Source: Moniliella sp. 'wahieum'
Taxonomy: Eukaryota; Basidiomycota; Moniliellomycetes; Moniliellales; Moniliellaceae
Direction of reading: 5' to 3'
Length of the DNA stretch: 64,000 nucleotides
NCBI GenBank assembly: GCA_003971905.1
Contig: RSEE01000015.1
Coordinates: forward strand, 62,001-126,000
Under the pieces are notes generated by a model. The model was not told the DNA's origin and ran no database searches. It saw nothing but the letters and a program-made list of their open reading frames with translations. The translations under genes were made by a program, and so were the position numbers. Below are positions 47,573 through 59,501 of the stretch, one piece after another (positions within the stretch are counted from its first letter, which is position 1; every line of letters starts with the position of its first letter).

Positions 47573-48024
47573 CTCGTTCTCCCTATAGCCATGTCCTGCC
47601 TGACTTGTCCTGCCCTGCCATGCCATGCTCTCTGCCTTGTCCTCTTGATTTGAGGTCGGGGACGACTTCAAGATTCCCCCTTCTCCAGTTTTGCCCACAT
47701 TCCATGACGTCAAACTCCAGCATCATCCCCCTTTCTATGAGCTGCATCGCATCCGTCCAACTTCTCATTACCGCGGTTCGCCCGTGACATGTAACATGGC
47801 CTCTGTTGCGACCTGTTGCAACTGTTCCATAGATCCTTTCTGGCCACGCGTCGAGTTCGCGTTCCTGCCACCGTTGCCACAGACCATGGCATGCCTCTCG
47901 TGGGCTTGTTTCTTCGTTGTACATTGTGTCATGTGGATCAGTTGGGAGAGATGAGCGCGACTTGTGTGCATAAATCTATGGGGACTCGTTTGGCACGGAC
48001 ACATGGAGAGGGAGAGGGTCGTAA
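47573..48024. other. Intergenic region between convergent genes
   Basis: 3' flanks of the RRM gene and the DNA polymerase epsilon subunit B gene. No feature recognised. Confidence 0.4.
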
Positions 48025-50064
48025 TTAGTCTTCCTCCTCATCGGGGGGAAGGTAGCTACTCTCGACCTTGCGAGTGGGCAAGTAGTATGTTGCCCAAGAG
48101 TACTCGGCCCCCGAAAAGGGTCCCGGGTTGAAGACGCGGCACTTTTCGTACGTCAGCGCAAACCTTGCAAACCGATCAGCCAGCACCAGGGCATCGGGCA
48201 AGGGAAACAACCGAAGCGCATGGGTGTGCTCCCATAGCACAGGCTGGACGTGCGCCGGGAAGGGGGAGAGGTAGCCCTGGTCCAAGAGGGTCGAGACAAG
48301 CTGATGCACATACGATTAGTTTCCATAGAGCCCAAGGGGAGAGGGGGAGGGCACATACCCATTTCTGCATCTTGCGCTCATCGTCCGGAGCGTCCAACCG
48401 GCTCCGACTGGGCCGCATCCCCGCCCAGATCCTTAAAAAGAGCACAGTGTTGCACCATCTTGCTGGCCATGTTGTACCGGAACACAAAAGGTCATGATCC
48501 AGCACGCGAATCCGGGCGGGTTGGAGGTGGAGTGCAAATGGCCTTTGGGAAGGAGCTCTTGCAAGCTGCGTCACGGATGGCGGCATGGGTGGACGGGGGA
48601 GAGGCTGGTCCGATGAACATCCTCGAGCGCGGGCACGAGCACAAGGTGGGAGATGGATAACAGCTGGGGCGTGGCGCGCAGGAGCGAAGCCAAACGGGCA
48701 AAGACGCTTTGGGAGAGGGTCAGAAAAGCAAGACAACTGCAAAGCAGAGACAACTTACCTTGTACTTCCCGCCATGTCGGTTCCGTTTGTGTTGGAACAA
48801 AAGGGACCACAGAGAACAATGATGCGGGATAAAGGAAGACTGTTCAAACCCGGTAAAGACAGGGCCAACTTGGCCAAGTCCCGCTCGAGTCCAGGTGCAC
48901 GTCCGACAGGTGATCATAAAAAGGCTGCTGCATCGGGATCCTCCCCTCTGGCTACTGCCGACTGGATCGCAGCTTGTTCATGGGCATGCAAACGGGCGCG
49001 TTCGAGCCCAGAACGCCAGTTCCGAGGAAATCGATATGACCGTATAAGCGCCATTGATTGCGCTCGCGTTCAGCAGGCGGATGACTCATAGCAGTCGCGA
49101 CAAAGATGACGCTCGAATTTCCAATGCCTCCTGTCCCGGCCGAAGGGAAGGCACGCGCGTACCCCTCCAAAAGAACGATCGCGCCATGGGTGAACAAACC
49201 TCTCCCACTGTGGCACCAGAGAGGTCGAGGGACACGACTCCATCCATCTTCTACCGCTGCCCGGCCATCGGGGAGAGTGGTGAGCAAACCGAGCAGGAGG
49301 AATCGACGAGCCCCCTGCCCATCAACCGAGGAAGCGGGTGCAGCTCGTCCAGCCAAATCCGTGGTGGTACTAAGCTGGAGAAAGGAACCTGCTTGACCTT
49401 GGGCGGCTTGCGCCCAGAGCGAGGGGGGCCTGGAAGTGCTCGTTGCGCTGGACGATGGCGCGGATGACTTCCAGTCGCTCCCGGCCAGAGTCTGGGCGTG
49501 AGATGGCACGGGCCAAGATGCTGGGCGGGCCGCGGACGAGCGAACAAAGGTGCGGCGGCGCACGTCAAACGCATACTGGGGAAGAGCAAAGCCAAACCGA
49601 AACGACATGAATGTGAGCGTCGACGTCCAAGTCGTCTCGTCGCCCCAGTGAGATTCCTAGAGCGGGAGCGCGCTCCGAAGAGGCCTGGAGGTATTGGTAT
49701 GCCTCGCTCAGCGTCTCCGCCATGACAAGTTGTTGGCCCGCTTGTGGGGACAAGGCAAAGGACTGGGAGGAGGTCTGTTGCTTACTCGCCCGGTCCTGCG
49801 CGATGTGGCTGGCGAGCAGGCCCAGTTGGATGCGCATCTCGCCCACATCGTCCAGAAGCCCCATGGCGTCAAACGCAGAGGCGAGCCACTTGAAGCCGGA
49901 CACGTGCACTTCGAGTCCGCGCTTGTGGCCAAACTCATGGAGGACGAGGGGCGGAGGGCGGCGCGGGCGGGGCGAGCGCGGCTGGAGCCGCTGGAGCGGA
50001 GGCGCGCGTCGGACGCGGCAGAGAAGGCGGCGCTGCTCTCAGCATAGTCGGCGTCCATGGCCAT
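48025..50064 (-). CDS. DNA polymerase epsilon subunit B (Dpb2/POLE2)
   Basis: Essential non-catalytic subunit of the leading-strand polymerase, linking it to the CMG helicase; calcineurin-like and OB folds without phosphodiesterase activity. Landmarks in order: VHVSGFKWLASAFDAMGLLD (N-terminal helical part), LLLGLLTTLPDGRAAVEDG (OB fold), GLFTHGAIVLLEGYARAF, QWRLYGHIDFLGTGVLGS, RIIVLCGPFCSN, HLVLVPALED, RIRVLDHDLLCSG, and the C-terminus HALRLFPLPDALVLADRF...CRVFNPGPFSGAEYSW, closely paralleling human POLE2. Introns at 48301-48358 (GTATGT...CAG) and about 48740-48760 (GTAAGT). The start is uncertain: MAMDADYAES at 50064 or an ATG up to 50 bp further upstream. Several frame breaks. Confidence 0.87.
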
Positions 50065-50493
50065 TCCCATGCCGAGTCGATGTCCATGTCCGTGTCCATG
50101 CTGGAGCGCGCGGCGGCCAAGACGGGCCAGGATGGTTGCGAGTGGTGTCCGTCCGTTCCGTGCCCCGGCCGGCTGCCTCGACACGACGCGTGCGAGTGGC
50201 GCTGCGGGCGCGTCGTGTCGCGCCGGGAGGGCGGCTGCAGTGCGCCTGCAATGTTTCAGCAGCGCGGCCCATTGCAACTTTCAGCCCGCCTCGTTCCGCT
50301 CCTTACAAATCTGCGCGGCAGCGGCCAGCCAGTCACTCCGGCTGAGCGCGCTGACACTGCCGCCGTGCCGCCGCTCTTCCCGGTTCCTTCCCCCCTTGCC
50401 CGACCACTGGCGGGGCCAGCTGGGCGGCCCCTCTCCGTCCCATCGCACCGCTCGGCCACCAGCACCTTCTCTGTCCGGCGACTCTCCCCGACC
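50065..50493. promoter_or_regulatory. Bidirectional promoter of polymerase epsilon subunit B and ATP synthase e
   Basis: About 430 bp between divergent starts, GC-rich, with no TATA element seen. The left end may contain additional N-terminal codons of the subunit B gene. Confidence 0.45.
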
Positions 50494-50845
50494 ATGGCGT
50501 CCATCTCGCCCTCTTCAACCCCACCCCACTGGTCAACGTGGCCCGCTACTCCGCCCTGGTTGGCGGCGTGGCGTACGGCATACCACCGCCATGCGCTCCA
50601 GAAGGACGCCGACAAGGCCCACCTCGCCGCCATCAAGGCTCACCGCCAAGACTTGGTTGAGCAGGCCAAGGCCAAGTGGGCCGAGCTCCACCCCGCCCCT
50701 AAGGCACCGGCGGTATGTCGATCCTTGCTCGCTGCTGCAGAGACGAATTCAGACTGACCCCCCTACCTTACGTCGTGCAGTCGTGAGCGACCCAGACAGC
50801 CCAGACTTTGACCTGGAGAAGTTCCTCGAGAGCCTGGACAAATAA
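50494..50845 (+). CDS. ATP synthase subunit e (Tim11/Atp21-like), mitochondrial
   Basis: Small inner-membrane subunit involved in dimerising F1Fo-ATP synthase. After the ATG at 50494 (MASISP) a frame change leads to PLVNVARYSALVGGVAYG, the family's membrane helix with a GxxxG-type motif. Then come RHALQKDADKAHLAAIKAHR and VEQAKAKWAELHPAPKAPA, a charged helix. The intron 50713-50780 starts GTATGT and ends CAG; exon 2 gives VSDPDSPDFDLEKFLESLDK and the stop at 50843-50845. Exon phase is off by one, another likely indel. About 95 residues, normal for the family. Confidence 0.75.
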
Positions 50846-51687
50846 GCAAAGACGCGCCCGATCCAATCGTATTCCGTGTAGAGCATGCTCTCCCAGCCCC
50901 TCCATCGACTGCGACTTTCTGCTAGTCGCGTCGGTTCTGCCCTGTTTTTATCTACTGGAAGGACGCGAGAGTGAGAGTTGATGGGACGTTCTGGTCACAC
51001 CGGAGGATCCTCGTTATTGGTTGGAAGAACGTTAGAACCCCAGCCAACTCGTTCCCCTTTTGCATCATGCCTGGCCTCAGCAACTAATAGTCGATGCCTT
51101 TACAGCAAGGCAAGTTGGGATGGGCGCCAGGAGGACGTAACTCCGAGATCCCACTGGTCCCAGCTCAAGTTAGTCATGGCAGAGATGGTAACAAGCGAGA
51201 AGACGGTGAGAGAGAGGACTTGATGCCCGGAGATGAAAAAGACGAGAATCTCTATGGTGGGGTAGGGGTGGGGACTTGCTTTTACCCTCCTAGCGACGTT
51301 TCAAAGCTAGCATAATGCGTCCCAGCTATCAGACACCATGATACTAGCAGAACTGGAATATACGCGAGCCAACAGGAGGCCCAAGGGCCAGTGGTTGATG
51401 CTGATGGTGCTGATGCACTGGTGCCAGGCCAGACGACTAGCTCTTCCGAGGCCACGCTCCATGTTGGTCGAGGAACAGGCTGACCAAGAAGATCCGGCCA
51501 TGTGACCGGCCGGTGATCATAAGCTTCCGTCGAACCCTAACATTCAGGTTCTTCCTCGTTCGAAGGGAGACTGCTCTTTTGCCTGCGTCTGCGGCGCACA
51601 ATTGTTCGTCCGAGCGTACTTGCCGCCTCGTGGCCGCTCCGACGCCCGAACAGCTTGGTTCTGTACCACTCCCATCCCACTTGCACC
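50846..51687. other. Intergenic region upstream of NAC beta
   Basis: No gene recognised. A non-coding first exon of the NAC beta gene may lie near its right end. Confidence 0.4.
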
Positions 51688-52235
51688 ATGGTTGTCGACC
51701 AAGAGAAGCTCGCAAGCTCCAGGCTGCCAGCCGGCAGGGCGGCAAGGGTGCTCCTCGTCGCAAGGTCGTCAAGAAGGTTGCGCCCAAGTCGGCCGTCGAG
51801 GGCGGCAACGACAAAAAGCTCGTGCGGCGCTGAAGAAGCTGGGCGGGTGTGCCCATGACTGGGTACGAGGAGGTCAACATGTTCAAGGACGATGGCAAGG
51901 TGCTCCACTTCACCCGCCCCAACGTTGCCCTTGTCAAGGACGCCAACACCCACATTGTCACTGGCCATGGCGAGGACAAGGACATGACCGAGCTCGTGCC
52001 GGGGATCCTCAACCAGCTTGGCCCGAGGCCATGGCTTCGCTCCGCCAGCTGGCCAGTCGTACCAGATTGATGCAGGCCCAGGGCGCTTCTGGTGACGATG
52101 TTCCGATGTCGTACGTTTCTGATTCTTTCTGTCTTGCTCGTGTTTGACACTGACTACTTTTCCAGCCGAGACGTTCGACGGGAGAAGAAGGAGACCGATG
52201 TGAGCAGCTCGACTAAGTCGTATCCTGAGACGTGA
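51688..52235 (+). CDS. Nascent polypeptide-associated complex subunit beta (BTF3/Egd1)
   Basis: Ribosome-associated chaperone subunit that contacts nascent chains near the exit tunnel. Start MVVDQEKLA, then (next frame, one C missing near 51712) [19 protein letters not shown] with the ribosome-binding RRK motif. The NAC domain follows: [60 protein letters not shown]. Intron 52111-52165 (55 nt, GTACGT, CTGAC). The preferred last exon reads [19 protein letters not shown], as in fungal NAC beta tails, ending at 52233-52235; a TAA at about 52213 is the alternative. Confidence 0.92.
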
Positions 52236-53572
52236 GGGTTTGACCCCTCACTTTTTCCGCCCCTCTTTCCCTCTGGGACCGCGCGCCCATTCACAAAAAA
52301 TCATGCTTGGACCCAACAGCTATGTGGTTCCTCTCGTGTCTGCATCGGGTACTAGCGTCACCACTTCCTCTTCTGTAGCCGACCCCGCCGTCGACGATAG
52401 AGACATAGGTAAGAGCGATACAGCGATTGATCATCCGTCTGTTGCAGGGCTACGGATAACCTGAGACTTGAATATTGCGTCAACGACGTGTCAGCGAGGC
52501 AGGCGGAGATGAGGAGGCCGCATACTATGCCCGCCCTCCCCCCCCCCTCTGGGCTGGTTAGCAAAACACGGTGTGTTATATGCATGAAATGTGGTACAAG
52601 CTGATCCGCTTCCTCCGACAGTATGGCGAACACCAGAACAAGCACTTGGGAGCTATCAGAGTGTACATGAAGTAGTTCCATGAGTTGTCCTTCAATTCAC
52701 GCCTCACTGCGGTTCCAGCAGCCAACGTAAGAACGTGATTTACACCTAGGATGGCTTGTACCCCCACAGACTGCTACGTGCAAGCGCACCAAACGTCGCG
52801 CCGCGCACCAAAGTCATCTGAGGAGGTCTAACAGGTCTTCCAACTCCTTGGACGAATGAGTGCGCGGATGGGCACGCGGCCCGGGCTGCTTCCACCCTTG
52901 ACCGCCTGACCCCGGTCCCGGTCCAGTGAGTTCAGTCTCTTCTCTCCGTGATCTTTGTTACCAGTCTGTCTTCGTTGCATCCGCACAAGTGTTCCGTTTG
53001 GTGCTGGGTGGCGCTTGAAGCTCGCTTGACCTGCTTGAGCTGAAGGCGTGGTAGTCACAGTCTAGAGGCCCTCGGGCCTCAGGAGGCCTCAGCCCCTCTT
53101 CAACGTTCATATCGTTCCGATCAGACCTCCATATCCCAAGGAACGTGGCCAGAGGGGAGGGACCTAACGAGATTACGTAAGTTGTTGGCACGTTCCAGCT
53201 GCTCGAAATTGAGGGTTCCACGCAAGGGCGTGCTACCTGCGGCCTCTTTACATGTTACACAGGCAAGTCACAGGTAGATAACACCTGCACCAGTCGGCGT
53301 GCCAACCAGCTAGTCTTTTCCTGCTCGGGGGGATTGTTCAATGTCGCCGGTCACCTGGCCGGCAAACGTATCAATATAAATCGGTGGAACCGCACAGTAA
53401 ACAAAGAGAAAAACAAGGGAGAGTGGGAGGTGCACACATATGGCATCACAGCCATACGAGGATGAAATGGATACAAGTGAAAGGCCGAGGAAAGGCGCCC
53501 CGAGCCACCAAGGAAGAAGCCAGTCTCCCAAAGGATGCACGGGGATGTAAAAAGAAAGAAATCGAATCGGGT
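52236..53572. other. Intergenic region, 1.3 kb
   Basis: 3' flanks of NAC beta and of the minus-strand DPBB gene. GAGGCCTC-type palindromic text near 53067-53092. No gene or RNA recognised. Confidence 0.5.
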
Positions 53573-54563
53573 TTAGTTGAAGCTCCAGGTAACTGAGCCG
53601 CTACCGGAGCCAACAATGTCGTTGTATGGGCTGCCGACAGCAAGGAGGTCTGGCTCGAGTTGGGAACCCATTCGACGACAATCGCTTAGTTTTCTTGCCG
53701 TTAGCGTCAATCGTCACCCATTGCCACAGGTCTTGGACAAGTCATCGTGTAGAGTATTGGATCGTTGGGCCCACAGCCGCCTGAACAGCGCCAGACGGGA
53801 TGGTGATTCCAGGGCACATTGCGAATCGATGTCGTCCCACCAGGGCGGGGTGGAGAAGGTCGAAGAAGAACAGATGACGAAGACGAGGGGGAAGGAGAAC
53901 TTGACGAGCTTGACGAGCCGGTAGGCTGTGCCACAGCGGACTTGTGGGTAGGTTGTAGACGCCTTGGAAGAGACGACGAAGACGAAGACGACGATCCTTG
54001 ACCGCAAGGAGACGAGTGCCATCGGCAAAAGACCAGTGAACGTTGAAGATACCTGCATCGTAGGTCCAGCAACCCGAAGAGGTCGTACGTCAGGTCAATG
54101 TCGCACATGTTGCCACACGTGTTTCGTCGACGAATCGGGAGGGCACGTGTCAAGGATCTTGGCCGTTTGAGAACCGAAAGGACCCTGGATGGAATCCTTC
54201 GTTGTTGCAGAGAGACTGTTGGTCGATGCTTGGCTCGCAAAGTAATCCAGCCAGCCTGCGCCAAGGCAACAAATTGGAGCTATCGGAAATGTACGGGCCG
54301 CACGAGCTTTGGGAGCCACCCTCGAGGCAGGACGGTAAAAGGTAGCTTGGCCTTGGTGTCACGGCGCTCAGCCGAGCGGGCGGCCAATGTGCTGTTGGAG
54401 CGAATGTAATCGTGACGCTCAGGCTTGGTGTCCGCACGGCGGGCAGCGTGCGCGGCAGGAGTTTTGGCGCGAACCCAGAGCACGCGCTGCTGTGGGTGGT
54501 GTCCAGCAAAGACTTGGCTTGCCCCCAGGGCAAGAGAACAGTGGCAAGGACGGAGCGGACCAT
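53573..54563 (-). CDS. Secreted tandem double-psi beta-barrel (DPBB/RlpA-barwin-like) protein, paralogue A
   Basis: Predicted secreted protein. Signal peptide MVRSVLATVLLP, then HDYIRSNSTLAARSAERRDT, KDSIQGPFGSQTAKILDTCP and TCGNMCDIDLTYDLFGLL, the DPBB signature (a strand pair around a Cys, D-x-CP, and DIDLT in place of DLDLS). A long Ser-rich linker follows (about 53880-54000). A second barrel-like half has WWDDID, GPNDPILYDDLSKTCG, VTIDANGKKTK, IVVEWVPNSSQTS and ends with SVTWSFN. Block by block it parallels the plus-strand gene at 55689. A TATATA lies about 190 bp upstream. Several frame breaks. Members of this fold include expansin-like and plant-associated fungal secreted proteins; substrate unknown. 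Confidence 0.75.
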
Positions 54564-55688
54564 TGTGTGGATCAAGGTGCTGGGGGGGGGGGGTAGGGGT
54601 GGGTAGAGTTAGAGGGAAGCGGGAGGGGCGGAGTGATGCGAGGTGGAGAGGATGGAAGAATGCGATACACGCCAGCGTGCAGTCGGGGTGGTTGAGGAGG
54701 GCAGGGGACGGATGGGGAGGCAAACAGCTTGGCGGAGATCAGACTGGTGCATTATATACTGGCGACCAGGTGTGCCCTCTGGCAACGAGGGCCCAAGGAG
54801 GGTCCCGCTGGCGGACACAGACGCTGTGCTGAATGGCCACCTTTTCTGGCGGCACAGCATTGGCCGCCCCGATGAGCTCGGGGCACGGGGGGAGGGACGG
54901 CGAGGCAAGCAGGCGAGGTGGCGGGGCCATCGCGGTGGCCGCTCGGGGGGGGCGCAAGCCGGTAGGAACACTGGCGCCGCACGCTGTTCGCGGCGGGGCA
55001 GCCCCCAGTGTGGCGTCAACCACCTCCACGCAACCACTCGGCGCAGCAGCACTCCCCAGTCTGCCCGCGCTGCCCGCAGCCTTCCCGGGGCTGAGGCGGT
55101 TCGGGCGTCTGAGCAAGTCGGACGATGAACGATCGACGAACGACCGATGATCGATGAAAGTCCGACTGCCTTGAAAGTTGAACATTCCACATTTGCAGCA
55201 TCATGCATCAGCCGTCCCATGTCCCAGCCAGCCGTCTGCGGGCTTCCGGGCATCGAAACCATCGATCTCATCGTGCGATCACCGGTTCAGGAGAGGTGCA
55301 GGGGCGCACAAGCCGGTGATGCAGTGATGCATGAGCTACGCGGTGACCTCGACCGGCGTGGTCAGGTGACCGCCACCCGCGTCACTGTCCCGCTCGCCGG
55401 ACGCCGGCAGCAGTACCACGCAGTGCCCGCAGGCAGACAGGCCACATTGTTCAGCACACGCCTACTGGGCCTGCGCCACGCATGGATCGACAAGGTGCAG
55501 GCGGGCAGTATGGCGGGCAGATGGGGCGCAGGCCACTGTGTCTACGGGGCAGTGCCGCCCACCGCGCGGGCTCCATGCCAGCCGAGCTCGGGAGCTGCCC
55601 CGTCGCCTGCGGCCCCTCCTCCCAGCCCCCACCACCCCTCGCCCCCTCCCCCTCCCCCCGCGTCTTCACCCTCTTTCTGTCGGTCGAC
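54564..55688. promoter_or_regulatory. Shared divergent promoter of the two DPBB paralogues
   Basis: 1.1 kb between the two divergent start codons. TATATA at 54753-54758 faces the minus-strand gene. A cluster of CGATC/GATCG/CGACGA units lies at 55122-55157. Open frames across it look like composition shadows. Confidence 0.5.
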
Positions 55689-56855
55689 ATGGCACCCACG
55701 GTCCTTACCTCCCTCCTTCTCCTGCTTGGCGCCACCAATGCGCTTGCGCCCACCACGCGCCCAACCACCACGTCATTGGCCGCCACTTTGAGCATCCCCG
55801 TGCCCCGCCCCCCGCCCGGGCCGGCACGAGTACATTGCCAACAATGCCACGCTGGCTGCCCGCGTCGCTGCCCGTGGGATCCAGGGCCAGGCCACCTTTA
55901 CCACCTCAGACCGAGGGCGAGTCGGCCCAGGGTTCCTGCGGTGGTCCGACATGAACGACAACACAGTCCGTATTCTTTGCTTGCCGATGCGCTGTTGGTA
56001 CTGACTCTTTGGTCGGGTACAGATGGGTGTCGCTCTGGCCACACCGGGATACAAGTACTTTGCTGACCAAGGCATTAGCCGCGAGGAGCTCTGCTTCAAG
56101 ACGATCACTATCAAGGGCATCCTTGGCTCCCAGCAGGCTCGCATTATGGATGAATGCCCCGAGTCGCGTACGTTCCTTTTACTCTCTCCCCCTTCTTCCT
56201 CACACACAAGTACATTGCTTTGCAGACGATCTGACTGGTATTGCATTGCATCGATGCAGCCTCGACGCAAACCTGCCTGAATGCTTGCGACATTGACCTG
56301 ACGTACGGTCTGTTCGGTAAGCTGGCCAACCATGTGCTTGGCCTCTTCAATGTCGAGTGGTCGTTCGATGATGGTACTCCTTCCCCCTGCGGACCCACCA
56401 TTTCGTCCTCTTCAAAGTCTAGTTCCGCGTCTGCATCGTCCAGCCAAGCCTCTTCCAAGTTTGAGCATGTGAAGGCCCCCGCGTCGGCATCGGCGTCGTC
56501 GTCGTCGGTGGCGGTGGCCCCGGCAGCGTCGGGCAAGGCATCGGATACACCGAAAGCTATGTACACGACGGCACTGCAATGGTGGGACGACATTGACCCC
56601 GAATGGTGCCCTGGCATCAAGGTCGAAAAGAACACCATCACAGCTGCCGTCGGCCCCTCAGCTGCGTACCCCAACGATAAGTTGCAGGACGCCTGTGGCA
56701 AGTGGATCACCATTGTCGCAGACGGCAAGACGAACAAGGCCCAGGTCGTCGAGTGGATTCCCGACACTACCGAAAACTTCCTTGCTGTCGGCACTGCCTA
56801 CCAGAACATCGTCACCTCCGGCTCCTCGCAAGTCAAGTGGGGCTACGACGCCTAA
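55689..56855 (+). CDS. Secreted tandem double-psi beta-barrel (DPBB/RlpA-barwin-like) protein, paralogue B
   Basis: Signal peptide MAPTVLTSLLLLLGATNALA, then HEYIANNATLAARVAARGIQ. The first DPBB-like domain has CFKTITIKGILGSQQARIMD, ECPES, TCLNACDIDLTYGLFGKLAN and FNVEWSFDDGTPSPCG. A Ser/Ala-rich linker follows. The second domain has QWWDDIDPEWCPGIKVEKNT, AAYPNDKLQDACGKWITIVA and AQVVEWIPDTTENFLAVGTA, ending SQVKWGYDA. Introns at 55966-56022 (CTGAC branch) and 56168-56259 (GTACGT, phase-correct). The last exon is clean. The second domain keeps the CGKWITI and W-P strand pattern, so it is probably a diverged duplicate of the first. Possible roles (wall binding, host interaction) are inference. 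Confidence 0.78.
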
Positions 56856-57264
56856 GCAGCCCAGCTTCTTCGTTCCTTTCTCCCCCGACTCTCCCCTTTT
56901 CTTTTTTTCCCACGATCTCTCTTATGTTGCGTCCACTGTCCGTTTGCGAGGAACATGCACGCCTGTGTTTGTAACCATCCTACTGGCGCAAATGGTGTGG
57001 CAAGCTGGCTCTTGCTCCCATCGCCTGATTGGATCCCCTCCAACCTTTTCTCGTATCGTTGATTGCGACGGGTTGCCCTTGTCAAGGTCATTGTCGTCCT
57101 GCATAAATGTTTCTGCACTTCAATTCCCTTTGCCATCCCCCTTGCCATCCTCAAAGCGTCAAGATGCTCTCGTGCTATCCCTCCTAGTGGCCACAGCATT
57201 CATAAATTTGAGCCAGATAAACCTCGCGCCAGAAAGGCCGAGTGCCCTACCAAATCCATCCTAT
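56856..57264. other. Intergenic region between convergent genes
   Basis: 3' flanks of DPBB paralogue B and of the NudE gene. No feature recognised. Confidence 0.4.
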
Positions 57265-58907
57265 TCAAGGTTTCTGGTTGGGACTGCGTGCCCGCTCGAT
57301 TGCCACGCGGCCCGCAAGCCTGTCGGCCGGTGAAGGGGTCGAGAGGGCCGCGTTGATCGAGCCCAGATTGGTAAGCGCTTGACTATGGCGGCGAGTGGGT
57401 AGACGAAAGACGAGGTAACCCCGACTTGGGGGGAGAAAAAGGCCGGCCAGCGGGAGAGAAGGGTCGAGGCCCGGCCGCTTGGCCTGAGGGGGACCAAGGC
57501 CGAGTGGAGCACAAAGAGCGGGAAGGAGGGCGGGAAGGGCTGCTACGCCCTGTCCCAGCGTCCGAACTGGCATGAAACGAAAGTTGAGAAGCCGGCCGTG
57601 TGCGCCCGTCCTGCATGGGATGGGGCCAAAACGGTAGAAGGAGATCGGTACAAGGTACTAGAGGAGAGGCGCGGCAAGCCCGTTCGGTCTACTGAGCCCC
57701 TCGGCTTGGGGATCCCAGTTGGAGGAGGGATGGGGGAAGGACCTGGGGTGACAGAGCTAAAGGATGTAGAGGGCGATACGGTTCCGGAGGCACTCATGCG
57801 GCTCACAGGACGAGGGATCCCGCTCACACGGCCCCGCCTGTCTAGCATGGGCCGCTGGGCTCGGTTGAGCTGCTGTTTCAACGCATTGATCCGCGCCGTC
57901 AACTCGGACGCCCCCCCACCCGTACGCGCGGAGAGGTGCGGAATGTGGTACGAGGTGTCGATCCCCGCGGCAATGCAGACCTGTGCACAGTTTGCGAAGG
58001 GCGGGGGGGTAACGCTGAATTAGAAGGGATCAAAGGAGTGGTCCTTCCCCCGTGAGGTGTCGCACGGGTGGGCGTCGTGAGAGGAGTGGAGCTACGTGCG
58101 CCTGTTGATGGTGGCATGGGGATTCAGGGGAGAGGTGTTGGAAGAAGGCCTGACAGAGGCTGAAGTGTACGGCCTTCGAATAGGAGGGGCGGTGGACTCG
58201 GGCGAAGGACTCGCACCGTCACCTCCACGGGGTGACACAACCGGTGCCGTTTCAGCGGGGGTCGGGTCGGGGGTGGCAGCGCGGACCCTTCGGACGGCGA
58301 GTTCCTCCGTAAGTTCTGCATAGAAGCAAGGCGGACGAGAATAGATCAGCATTAGCTAGCACAGTGGATGCATCGAGCATAGGGCGCACCCGAAATGTAA
58401 TCCTTGAGACGTTGGTTTTCCTCCAGCAGAGCATCCTTGGCTGCAATCTCTTCCTGAAGCAGAACCGTCTGTTCCAACGAACGATTGTACTTGGCCTCCA
58501 TGTCGGAGAGAGACGCAGCGATCGCTCGCTCCGCTGCCTCGAGCTCATCGTTATTCACCTCCATGTCACGCAGACGGTCGCGATGGGCAGCATACTCATC
58601 CGCGGTGCGGGTCAGTTCCCGCCGAACCGCCGCGAGCTCGGCAGCACCCTCGGACGACGCGGCAGAGTAGCGTTCTTTCCACGACGTGGCCTCTGCCTTG
58701 GCTGTCTCTGCCGCGGGTAGCCACGTCGCGCGCGCGCTGAGCAGCAGCCAGTTCCGTCTCGAGTTCGGCCTCGAGGCCGCGACTCATCTCCTCCAACTCG
58801 GCCAGAGCATCCTGGGCGTCTGCGAGAGCGGCACGCGCTTCCTTCGCCTGGTCGCGCCAGTAGGGCACGCGCTCCTCGAGCGTATCGGGCTCAGCGTCGT
58901 CGGACAT
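57265..58907 (-). CDS. NudE/Nde1-like dynein regulator
   Basis: Coiled-coil protein that with Lis1 regulates dynein and nuclear migration. Start MSDDAEPDTLEERVPYWRDQ at 58907, then a heptad-rich helix EARAALADAQDALAELEEM, GLEAELETELAAAQRARD, further coil MEVNNDELEAAERAIAASLS and ENQRLKDYIS. The intron 58316-58389 (GTGCGC, 74 nt) joins in phase to ELTEELAVRR, giving the conserved NudE RLKDE-L-x-ELAVR boundary. The rest is Ser/Pro/Arg-rich (SSSTLYRSPSTVL, GIPKPRGSVDRTGLPRLSSS), as in fungal NudE tails. The C-terminal end is uncertain; protein-like text such as SINAALSTPSPADRLAGRVA ends with the stop at 57265. Frame breaks occur near 58720, 58580, 57900 and 57560. Confidence 0.8.
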
Positions 58908-59501
58908 GGGCGAGGCGGGCGATGGCAGCTGGGTGCCTGGCGATCCGAGGCGCCGCCGCGTAGCCGCACGAGGTGGCGGCGCGGAATTGGCCGCACGGCG
59001 CACAGGGGCAGTGTGTATTGATTGTTGAGCTTGGTTTTATCGAGGCGTACATTTTGGTAGCGCCCCGCGCGAGCACGTGACGCGTGAGAAGAAAGACGAG
59101 GTGCAATTGTGGGTGCCCCGCTGCCCTTCGGGTATGCCAGGCAAGCCATTGCACTTTGCCCTCGACGGGAAGCCAGCTGCCAGTCTGAGTTGCGAATGGT
59201 TACCTTGGACAGTCGTGCTACTGATGGCCAAGGACACTTATCTGGTGCTCTCTCACCTCTTCTTGGGTTGGGTGCCATTAGCTATCACGTGTGGAACCCG
59301 CCATCCCACCCCTGAGCCTCAGCGTTCTACGAACATGGCCAGCGTGGTCGCATTCTCGCACATCCGCCATGGTATCAAAAGGAGGTGCATGACGGTCATA
59401 ATGGCAGGCCATGAGGAAATGCATTCGGGACCCAACTCACCGGTGAGCGGATGCACCCCCTGAAGGCTAAGGTTTACAACGACCGACGCCAGTACAAGGC
59501 A
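58908..59501. other. Intergenic region between NudE and QCR8 (both minus)
   Basis: NudE promoter and QCR8 3' flank. No feature recognised. Confidence 0.4.
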
